5,733 nucleotides of DNA from contig JADINF010000136.1 in assembly GCA_017694145.1 (NCBI GenBank), positions 1 to 5,733 on the forward strand. The letters are read 5' to 3'. The notes under the pieces are model-generated. The model made no database searches. It saw nothing but the letters and a program-made list of their open reading frames with translations, and had not been told where the DNA came from. Position 1 is the first letter of the stretch. Every line of letters starts with the position of its first letter. This stretch comes from Candidatus Stercoripulliclostridium pullicola (GTDB lineage Bacteria > Bacillota > Clostridia > Christensenellales > DTU072). Positions 1-5,600 of the stretch are shown piece by piece. A program made the translations under genes and the position numbers.

Positions 1-264
1 GACGTAAACGTCGAAGCCGGGTAACGCGAATTTTTCTTTGACCGCCAGCGCGGCGCGCAGGGCGTTGTCGCGTTCGTATCTTCTGCCGTCCGAGTAAACG
101 ACTTTCACGTCGCCGTCCGCGCGCTCCGACACGCGGACCTTATCGTATAAAGGAAACCGACGCATGACGGTGTCGATAAGATGAAAGCCTTTCTCATCCC
201 TGCCCGTAACGGCAAGCGCAGTATTGATTTTTGCGGATATTTCCGTTACGAAACTCATTCCCAT
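1..264 (-). CDS. ispE: 4-diphosphocytidyl-2-C-methyl-D-erythritol kinase, N-terminal part (cut by window edge)
   Basis: IspE is a cytoplasmic GHMP-family kinase that phosphorylates the 2-hydroxyl of 4-diphosphocytidyl-2-C-methyl-D-erythritol using ATP, in the MEP route to isopentenyl diphosphate. The visible 88 codons hold the N-terminal substrate-binding part. The AKIN motif (residues 11-14) supplies Lys12, matching catalytic Lys10 of the E. coli enzyme. A GFH motif (26-28) matches E. coli G24-Y25-H26, where the aromatic residue stacks on cytosine and His contacts it; Phe replaces the usual Tyr. The DTVM and LYDKV segments (31-43) and the ERDNALRAA stretch (near 66-74) are also typical. The glycine-rich ATP loop lies beyond the window. 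ATG codons at 264 and 258 are both in frame and neither has a Shine-Dalgarno sequence; 264 is given as the longest form, but 258 is equally possible. The gene follows a terminator and has its own promoter. The family call is firm; the start is uncertain. Confidence 0.94.
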   Translation of the reverse strand, partial: MGMSFVTEISAKINTALAVTGRDEKGFHLIDTVMRRFPLYDKVRVSERADGDVKVVYSDGRRYERDNALRAALAVKEKFALPGFDVYV

Positions 265-274
265 ATTCGTATTT

Positions 275-303
275 ATTATAAAAGAATAAAATACCAAAAT
301 CAA
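275..303 (-). promoter_or_regulatory. sigma-A-type promoter of ispE
   Basis: On the minus strand a -35 box TTGATT (303-298; 4 of 6 consensus bases) is followed after exactly 17 bases by a perfect -10 box TATAAT (280-275). Transcription would start near 268, only about 4 bases before the ATG at 264 and about 10 bases before the ATG at 258. The surrounding stretch is very A/T-rich compared with the coding regions. The match to consensus is seen directly; activity is inferred. Confidence 0.72.
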
Positions 304-324
304 TACTCACGGCAAATTTTGGTA
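292..324. repeat. 9-base perfect inverted repeat overlapping the ispE promoter
   Basis: TACCAAAAT (292-300) is mirrored by ATTTTGGTA (316-324) with a 15-base spacer, so the arm centres are 24 bases apart. The inner arm covers half of the ispE -35 box and the start of its spacer; the outer arm lies just upstream of the -35. It lacks a T-run and sits upstream of the transcription start, so a terminator role is unlikely. The geometry suits a dimeric repressor or other regulator, but no known operator consensus was recognised and chance in A/T-rich DNA cannot be excluded. Confidence 0.45.
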
Positions 325-370
325 AAAGTTTTTGTGTCGCCGTTTTGCGCCGGAATATCGGCATATGCGG

Positions 371-394
371 AAAAGACACGGCTTGCCGTGTCTT
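371..394 (-). terminator. intrinsic terminator downstream of the sipL-like gene
   Basis: Reading the minus strand about 20 bases after the sipL stop codon, AAGACACGGC and GCCGTGTCTT form perfectly matched 10-base arms around AA. A real hairpin would open the innermost pairs to give a loop of 4-6 bases. It ends in four Ts, two of them in the stem. The stem is strong but the U-tract is short, so it may terminate only partly. It separates sipL from the ispE promoter. Confidence 0.7.
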
Positions 395-413
395 ACCGCT
401 TTCCCCTTATTAT

Positions 414-1880
414 TCAGTCCAAAGGTCTGTACAGAAGCACCTTGTCGCCGCGCTTGAGCGGTAATTCGAGCTCCGGATTGAGAGCCATGAGCTCTTCCTC
501 GTCGCTGTTAAGCTCTTTCGCGACGTCGAAAAGCGTTTCTCCCTCGCCTACGAGGTAAAGACTTATCGCCGCGTCGGAAATTTCTTTGGGACACAACACT
601 TCGTAAGACGCGACGTACTTGATTTCTCTGTCGCCGGAGCCGTGTATCTCCACACACAGTTCGCCGCTCAATTCCACCGTGTCGCCGGGACGTATCCTGG
701 CGTTTATCGAAGTTACCACCGCCGACGCCGTGATGGAGCTGCGGCAGGCGAACTCTCCGCCGAGAACGAATCTGTACGGTATTTCCGCAAGCGCGCGCCC
801 GGTCTTGCCTTCGTTATCCGCATAGACTATTTCCGCGCCGACTATGCCTTCCACGGTAAGCCCTTCCTCGAAACGCGCGTTGCACGCTCCTATCCAAGGC
901 GCCCCGATGAAAAGAAGATTGCGCATACCCGCTTCTCCCGCGTCTACCGGCAAAGCGCCTACGAATTTCTCGTGAGAACTTATCACGCATTCGTTGTCCT
1001 CCACAACGGCGTGCGCGTATTCGAGCCTTATATCGTTTTCCTTGCTGTAAGCGTCTACTATTATCTCCGCCTCCGAAGCGGACACCGCGAAGCCTTTGAC
1101 GGAAACGACGGTTTCGGTCTTTACCTCGGAGCCCTGATCGGTATCCGTCACGCTTACGCCGCTCGACACGACGGTGGGCGTAAAGTACGCCGAATCCTTC
1201 TCCGTGACCGAGGGCGCGAGCACCTGCGCTTCGAAAGGCGCGGACAATGTGCCGTAACCGATCTTACCGTCGCTGATATAGGTAAGGTATGTATAACACA
1301 CGCCTTTTATTTCGCATATTTCCGTAGCCGTAGATACATAATTGATACATACCACGGAATCAGAGGTCAATACCTTCTCCACTTTGTCGCCGAGCTTTTC
1401 CACTCCTTCGACGAGTATCTCGCTACCGCTGAGCGGTTCGATATGCTCCACTTTGACCGAAGTCGTCTTACAGCACAATCCTTCCGTACATTCCATGGTA
1501 TCGAATCCGGAGGGAACTATAGCATAGCCTTTTATCTCTAGCATCAACCTTACTTTAAGCCTCGTAACGCCGACGAATTCCGTAGCTATTACGTTCGACG
1601 TGGCGTCGACGAAACTCTTGGGGGTGATGTCTGCCGACTTGATTTCGGCGGTATACTCGTAAGAATCCTCGAAACTCGCGAATTCCTCGCCGCTCGTATA
1701 GATCACCTTATAAGTTACGCGGTACCCTATACGCGCTTCGCCTTGCATAGGCTCGATCTCTAAGGTGCGCGCCGTTGCGCTCACCGAAACGATGTTCTCG
1801 GCGGCGCTCACGTCGAGGTCGCGGTCGAGATAGAATTGGATAGGCGTGAAGTTTGCTTTTCTGTCCCCTTTTACAAACAT
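414..1880 (-). CDS. sipL: SPOCS (DUF3794) and LysM domain protein, SipL-like spore coat morphogenesis factor
   Basis: This 488-residue protein has the architecture of clostridial SipL, which binds the coat ATPase SpoIVA through its LysM domain and is needed for coat assembly around the forespore on the mother-cell side. No signal peptide or membrane segment is visible, fitting a cytoplasmic mother-cell protein. Beta-rich SPOCS/DUF3794-like repeats cover roughly residues 20-120, 155-250 and 335-430. A C-terminal LysM domain spans about 441-486, with the typical YLVGEGETLFDVAKEL opening and the LNPELELPLKRGDKVLL closing segment. A cysteine-rich patch (C131, C136, C137) is unusual but unexplained. 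The ATG at 1880 is backed by AAAGGGGGA at 1896-1888, seven bases upstream. The gene lies 85 bases after veg with no terminator between and ends at a hairpin. In C. difficile sipL is mother-cell (sigma-E) expressed; no convincing sigma-E promoter was found here. Family confident; the exact SipL orthology rests on architecture and context. Confidence 0.85.
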   Translation of the reverse strand: MFVKGDRKANFTPIQFYLDRDLDVSAAENIVSVSATARTLEIEPMQGEARIGYRVTYKVIYTSGEEFASFEDSYEYTAEIKSADITPKSFVDATSNVIATEFVGVTRLKVRLMLEIKGYAIVPSGFDTMECTEGLCCKTTSVKVEHIEPLSGSEILVEGVEKLGDKVEKVLTSDSVVCINYVSTATEICEIKGVCYTYLTYISDGKIGYGTLSAPFEAQVLAPSVTEKDSAYFTPTVVSSGVSVTDTDQGSEVKTETVVSVKGFAVSASEAEIIVDAYSKENDIRLEYAHAVVEDNECVISSHEKFVGALPVDAGEAGMRNLLFIGAPWIGACNARFEEGLTVEGIVGAEIVYADNEGKTGRALAEIPYRFVLGGEFACRSSITASAVVTSINARIRPGDTVELSGELCVEIHGSGDREIKYVASYEVLCPKEISDAAISLYLVGEGETLFDVAKELNSDEEELMALNPELELPLKRGDKVLLYRPLD

Positions 1881-1887
1881 ACGGAAG

Positions 1888-1896
1888 TCCCCCTTT
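1888..1896 (-). promoter_or_regulatory. strong ribosome binding site of the sipL-like gene
   Basis: AAAGGGGGA on the minus strand lies seven bases before the ATG at 1880. It is the strongest Shine-Dalgarno-type sequence in the window and fixes the start codon of the SipL-like protein. Confidence 0.75.
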
Positions 1897-1965
1897 GGTG
1901 GTTATACCTAAAGATATTCGCTTCGGACGCCGTATATACCGGTTTGTGAAAATAAATTTTTCAGA

Positions 1966-2205
1966 TCATATCTTCCTTTTATAAAAGAGGATATTCCGCG
2001 CCATCACGTCGGCATAGGTGAACGTATTGAGCCCGCCGTCCTGAAGTCTTACCGTAAATACGTTGGGATAGGTATTCTCTATCACCCCGTCCACGGTTTC
2101 TATTTTGTTCCTGCCTCGGTTGACTTTGACCGTCAGCGGGTAGCCGCGCATGTTGTTCAGCTTGGCGATGGTGCTTTCCGTATCGAGCAATGTATAGTTT
2201 CTCAT
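1966..2205 (-). CDS. veg: Veg family protein (DUF1021)
   Basis: Veg is a small cytoplasmic protein conserved in Firmicutes; in B. subtilis it is made at high level and stimulates biofilm formation, apparently by counteracting SinR. The 79-residue length is close to the family norm of about 80-86. Family landmarks are the basic VKVNRGRNK segment (residues about 26-34, B. subtilis KANGGRRK), ENTYPNVFTVRL (about 43-54, B. subtilis AETYPSVFVIQL) and TFTYADVMARNILF (about 61-74, B. subtilis SYSYADILTETVEL). The ATG at 2205 is the first in-frame start and suits the family N-terminus, but AGGAG (2211-2207) ends only one base before it, an unusually tight spacing. The gene lies between the ileS terminator and sipL. 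No clear promoter was found in the 37 bases after the terminator, so its transcription start is unresolved. It may share a transcript with sipL. Confidence 0.9.
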   Translation of the reverse strand: MRNYTLLDTESTIAKLNNMRGYPLTVKVNRGRNKIETVDGVIENTYPNVFTVRLQDGGLNTFTYADVMARNILFYKRKI

Positions 2206-2242
2206 TCTCCTATTATTGCCCGCCCGAGCGTTTTTATCCCGT

Positions 2243-2268
2243 AAAAAAAGGACCGCGCGCGGTCCTTT
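2243..2268 (-). terminator. strong intrinsic terminator of ileS
   Basis: A perfect 22-base palindrome (2247-2268; arms AAAGGACCGCG and CGCGGTCCTTT) lies about 35 bases after the ileS stop codon. On the minus strand it ends in seven consecutive Ts (2249-2243). With a four-base loop the stem is nine pairs, six of them G-C. This is a textbook rho-independent terminator and separates ileS from veg. The plus-strand side is A/T-rich but lacks an equally good T-run. Confidence 0.93.
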
Positions 2269-2302
2269 AATATTTTATTTATTCCTATTTATACAAAGGA
2301 AA

Positions 2303-5300
2303 TTATTTGCGGGCGAGTTTTACCTTCACCTCGTGGGACTGAATATTGAATTCCGCTTCCGCTTCGGGCGCCGCTATAGCGGTAAGAGCCTCTGCGAGAA
2401 TGTCCGCTTTGATCTTGTCCGCATACTTCGCTATCGCGCTTTCCGCGACTTCGTCTGCTGCGGTTATTTCGGCATAGATGCGCTGTTCGACCGCGAAGCC
2501 CGCGTCCTTACGCATCACCTGTATCTGGCGGATAAGCTCTCTTACGATACCTTCGGCAACCAGTTCGTCGTCGAGAGTGGTGTCGAGCGCCAGCGTGCGA
2601 GCGTTCTCGGTGGTCACGACAAAGCCCGTCTTGGGACGATCGTGCGCGTCGAAAAGATTGCCTTTGAGTCCCTTGAAGGCTCCGATATCGACCGAATCCG
2701 CCGCCACTTGCTTCGCCAAAGCCGCATGACCTGCGGAATCGAGTCCGTCCACAAGACCTTTAAGTTTCTGAGCTTCGCCTTTCAGAGCCGCACCCGCTAC
2801 GCGGAAATTGACGGTAAAGTAAACCTCGTTATAAACGCTTACGTCGGAAGTGAATTCGACGTCTTTCACGTTCAGTTCATCTTTGATTACGTTTACGAGC
2901 GGTTTAACTGCTTCGTATTCGCCTTCGGGAGCGGTCACGTACATCTTGGCAAGAGGCTGTTTGACCTTGATCTGCGCTTCGTTACGCATACGTTGCGCGG
3001 TGGCGATAATTTCGCGCGCAATGCGCGTGCTCTCGAGCACCGCCTTATCCTCGGGTATGTCCATAATCTCGGGATAAGCCGTAAGGTGCACCGATTCGGG
3101 AGCGTCTTTCTCTATCTCGCGCACGGTATTCTGATATACGTAATCGGTAAGGAAGGGCATTATGGGCGCCATTACGCCTATTATCGCCTTGATGGCATTG
3201 TATAAGCAGGCGTAAGCGTTCATCTGATCTTCTTTATCGGTGGACTTCCAGAAGCGTTTGCGGTTTATTCTTATATACCAGTTGGAAACGTCGTCGACGA
3301 ATACCTCGAATTCCTTGACAAGCGTGGAGTGACGGAAAGTATCCATCGCGTTACGCGCGAATTTGATAAATTCGTTGGTGCGCGTAAGGAGCCACTTGTC
3401 CGAATAATTGAGATTTTCGTAAACAAGTTTATGCGAAGCGATATCGGGATTGTCTATCGCCGCGTAAAGATTGAAGAATACGTATATATTCCAGAATCCT
3501 ATTATCTTGCGGCGCGCTTCGTCCGCGAGGTTGTAGCCGAAACGCACGTCGGAAGCTATGGGGTTACCCATGAAAAGATACCGTATGGCGTCCGCGCCCA
3601 TCTGTTCCGCCGCGTCGTCGAATCGGATCATGTATCCCGTCTTACTGAATTTGCCGCCGTCCTCTTTGATAACGCTACTGTGCGCGACGACCTGCTTGTA
3701 CGGCGCTTTTCCCGTAAGCGTCACGGACATGAAAAGCAACGAATAGAACCACAACCTGATCTGCTCCTTCATCTCTATGACGAGATCGGAGGGGAAATTG
3801 TTGTCGAAATATTCTTTGTCCTCGAAATACTTTTTGGTCGAGAAAGGCGTTATGCCCGCGTCGAGCCAGCAGTCGCCCACTTCGGGGATACGCTCGACGA
3901 GCTCGCCGCAGTTTTCGCAGTGGATTTTTATCTTGTCGATATAAGGCTTATGCAGGTGCGGTACGCCGTCGATATTGCCGTGCTCGCTACGCGCGATAAG
4001 CTCTTCCTTACTGCCTATCACGGTGACGTGTCCGCACTTCTTGCAGACGTAGAACGGAAGCGGCAGACCGTAGAAACGCTTACGGCTGATATTCCAGTCG
4101 CCCATGTTGTTCAGCCAGTCGAGCATACGCTTTCCTGCGAATTCGGGTTCCCATTTGACGGTTTTGGCAGCCTCAATCATTAAAGGCTTGATCTCGTCCG
4201 TGCGGATATTCCACTCGTCCACGAGCTTGAAAACGACGGGGGTCTTGCATCTCCAGCACTTGGGATAGCTGTGTGTGTACATCTCGGTCTTGTAGAGTTT
4301 ACCCTGCTTTTCGAGCGAGCTCACGACCGCGTCCACGACGTCGGTGGTCTTGACGCCTGTGAATTCGCCGAAGCCTTCCGTGATTATGCCTTCGTCGTCT
4401 ATCGGGCATATAACGGGGATACCGAGCTTCTTGCCGAGCTCGAAGTCCTCCGCGCCGCATCCGGGCGCGATGTGTACGACGCCCGTTCCTTCCGTAGCGT
4501 CCACGTCCTCCCACGGCACGATTTTATGAGCAAACTTCTGGCACTCAAAGTCCTCGAAGCAGGTGCGGTATTCTTTACCGATAAGCTCCTCTCCCTTGAA
4601 AGGCTCGCTGACTTCGACGATATCGCCTTTGAGCTTACCGAGCGCGTTTTTACCGACGATAAGCGGCGAAGTATCGCTCTTGACCTTAACGCGAACGTAT
4701 TCGATCTCGGGATTGACCGCGAGCGCGCAGTTCGACGTAAGCGTCCAAGGAGTGGTCGTCCAGAGGATTATTTTGTCGTCGGAACCTACTATAGGCAGTT
4801 TCGCGAATATCGAAAGGTGCTCCATATCCGAGTAGGATCCGCTCATTTCGTGATCGGAAAGGCTCGTTCCGCATCTCGGACACCAGGGCATCGGACGGTG
4901 CGAGCGCACCAGCCAGCCGCGCTCGTTGCAAACCTTCAGAAAATGCCATATCGAAGTGATATTGAGGTCGGTATTCGTGAAATAGGAATGCTCCCAGTCC
5001 ATCCATTGACCGAGGCGTTTGCTTTGCTCGGTGATTATGCCCGCGAATTTCTTTACGCGGTCCATACATTGCGTGGTGAATTTGTCGACTCCGTACTTTA
5101 CGATGTCGCTTTTAACCTGTATGCCGAGATCCTTCTCGGTTTCCACTTCCACCCACAAGCCCTGCGAATCGAAGCCGTTCTGATACTGGCAGGATTTGCC
5201 GAGCATGGCGTTGTAACGGATATACATATCCTTCATAGTCCTGCCCCAGGCGTGGTGAATACCCATGGGGTTATTCGCGGTGATGGGACCGTCGAGGAAA

Positions 5301-5422
5301 CGGAAGCGTTCGCCGTTCTTATTCTTTTCGACGAGCTTGTCGAAGCAACGGTTGTCTTCCCAGAATTTGAGCATCGATTTTTCGATAGCTATAAAATCGG
5401 GTTTGCTGTTCTCTTTCTTCAT
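2303..5422 (-). CDS. ileS: isoleucyl-tRNA synthetase, type 2 (IleRS2), with GIHH signature
   Basis: IleRS charges tRNA-Ile with isoleucine in the cytoplasm and edits mischarged valine. All 1039 residues are present, the usual IleRS2 length. Order: Rossmann fold with the class I signature as GIHH (54-57) instead of HxGH; CPRCG (181-185); CP1 editing domain with WTTTPWTLTSN (221-231) and GTGVVHIAPGCGAED (312-326), whose Asp326 matches the editing aspartate; CWRCK (389-393); DWNISRKRFYGLPLP (442-456), with Tyr451 where Trp is usual; CKKC (460-463) and CENC (502-505), likely a second zinc site; the KMSKS loop as KFSKT (591-595); the helical anticodon-binding domain with NWYIR (714-718); and the IleRS2 C-terminal domain (RNEAQIKVKQPL 813-824, ELVAEGIVRELIRQIQ 953-968) rather than the zinc ribbon of E. 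coli-type IleRS1. ATG 5422 has GGAG nine bases upstream. The gene has its own promoter and terminator. Both signature motifs differ from the textbook form, but the reading frame is intact and the key lysines are kept, so it is probably functional. Confidence 0.97.
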   Translation of the reverse strand: MKKENSKPDFIAIEKSMLKFWEDNRCFDKLVEKNKNGERFRFLDGPITANNPMGIHHAWGRTMKDMYIRYNAMLGKSCQYQNGFDSQGLWVEVETEKDLGIQVKSDIVKYGVDKFTTQCMDRVKKFAGIITEQSKRLGQWMDWEHSYFTNTDLNITSIWHFLKVCNERGWLVRSHRPMPWCPRCGTSLSDHEMSGSYSDMEHLSIFAKLPIVGSDDKIILWTTTPWTLTSNCALAVNPEIEYVRVKVKSDTSPLIVGKNALGKLKGDIVEVSEPFKGEELIGKEYRTCFEDFECQKFAHKIVPWEDVDATEGTGVVHIAPGCGAEDFELGKKLGIPVICPIDDEGIITEGFGEFTGVKTTDVVDAVVSSLEKQGKLYKTEMYTHSYPKCWRCKTPVVFKLVDEWNIRTDEIKPLMIEAAKTVKWEPEFAGKRMLDWLNNMGDWNISRKRFYGLPLPFYVCKKCGHVTVIGSKEELIARSEHGNIDGVPHLHKPYIDKIKIHCENCGELVERIPEVGDCWLDAGITPFSTKKYFEDKEYFDNNFPSDLVIEMKEQIRLWFYSLLFMSVTLTGKAPYKQVVAHSSVIKEDGGKFSKTGYMIRFDDAAEQMGADAIRYLFMGNPIASDVRFGYNLADEARRKIIGFWNIYVFFNLYAAIDNPDIASHKLVYENLNYSDKWLLTRTNEFIKFARNAMDTFRHSTLVKEFEVFVDDVSNWYIRINRKRFWKSTDKEDQMNAYACLYNAIKAIIGVMAPIMPFLTDYVYQNTVREIEKDAPESVHLTAYPEIMDIPEDKAVLESTRIAREIIATAQRMRNEAQIKVKQPLAKMYVTAPEGEYEAVKPLVNVIKDELNVKDVEFTSDVSVYNEVYFTVNFRVAGAALKGEAQKLKGLVDGLDSAGHAALAKQVAADSVDIGAFKGLKGNLFDAHDRPKTGFVVTTENARTLALDTTLDDELVAEGIVRELIRQIQVMRKDAGFAVEQRIYAEITAADEVAESAIAKYADKIKADILAEALTAIAAPEAEAEFNIQSHEVKVKLARK

Positions 5423-5431
5423 AAAAAATAG

Positions 5432-5435
5432 CTCC
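5432..5435 (-). promoter_or_regulatory. ribosome binding site of ileS
   Basis: GGAG on the minus strand, inside ACGGAGC, lies nine bases before the ATG at 5422. It is modest in strength but at an acceptable distance and supports that start codon. Confidence 0.6.
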
Positions 5436-5456
5436 GTATCGTGTTATACGCAGTAG

Positions 5457-5485
5457 ATTATATCACAAGCGTAAAACAAAGACAA
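5457..5485 (-). promoter_or_regulatory. sigma-A-type promoter of ileS with extended -10
   Basis: On the minus strand TTGTCT (5485-5480; 4 of 6 consensus) is followed after 17 bases by a perfect TATAAT (5462-5457) preceded by TGA, giving an extended TGN -10 element. The start site would be near 5450, leaving a leader of only about 28 bases before the ileS ATG. Boxes and spacing are seen directly; use in vivo is inferred. Confidence 0.78.
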
Positions 5486-5505
5486 ATAATTTATTATAAT
5501 AATAT
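5484..5505 (-). promoter_or_regulatory. A/T-only tract upstream of the ileS -35 box, possible UP element
   Basis: Twenty-two consecutive A/T bases abut and slightly overlap the -35 box of the ileS promoter and cover positions about -35 to -55 relative to the inferred start. This is where the RNA polymerase alpha C-terminal domain binds UP elements, which would raise promoter strength. Composition and position are the only evidence. Confidence 0.45.
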
Positions 5506-5515
5506 CGATATATCG
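5502..5515. repeat. two overlapping 10-base palindromes upstream of the ileS promoter
   Basis: ATATCGATAT (5502-5511) and CGATATATCG (5506-5515) are each perfect palindromes and overlap by six bases. They lie at about -52 to -65 from the inferred ileS start. They could be a regulator site, but short A/T-rich palindromes arise often by chance. Confidence 0.3.
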
Positions 5516-5600
5516 CTCGCTTACGTGTAAATCGAACGCAACGCGCGTGTGCGCGAGATCGGACGAATTTTTTGATCGCATTGAAACGTTGACCGCGAAC

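Noticed and set aside
194..379. 61-codon minus-strand open frame overlapping the ispE start and promoter
   Set aside because: It is out of frame with ispE, crosses the terminator, inverted repeat and promoter, and its peptide has no family features.
642..1541. 299-codon plus-strand open frame opposite the sipL-like gene
   Set aside because: It lies wholly antisense to a well-supported gene, its product is Arg/His/Tyr-rich with no recognisable domain, and it has no ribosome binding site. It is a by-product of the codon bias of the minus-strand gene.
1881..1965. Search for a sigma-E or sigma-A promoter between veg and sipL
   Set aside because: TATAAC and ATATA-like words occur, but none pairs with a matching partner box at the right spacing, so no promoter is annotated.
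2216..3205. 329-codon plus-strand open frame over the 3' end of ileS
   Set aside because: The ileS reading gives a full set of IleRS domains over the same bases, and the open frame runs through the ileS terminator hairpin. The product has no family resemblance.
3329..4183. 284-codon plus-strand open frame opposite ileS
   Set aside because: It lies entirely inside the conserved catalytic and zinc-binding part of ileS on the other strand and has no plausible domain or start signal.
4271..5431. 386-codon plus-strand open frame opposite the ileS N-terminal region
   Set aside because: It is antisense to the CP1 and HIGH regions of IleRS. Its length reflects rare stop codons in the complementary frame, not selection.
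5543..5579. Possible terminator after the partial gene: CGCGC-GTGT-GCGCG hairpin and GCGAGATC/GATCGC arms
   Set aside because: The first stem is only five pairs and has no T-run on the minus strand; the second has a bulge and a 13-base loop. Neither fits an intrinsic terminator for the minus-strand gene.
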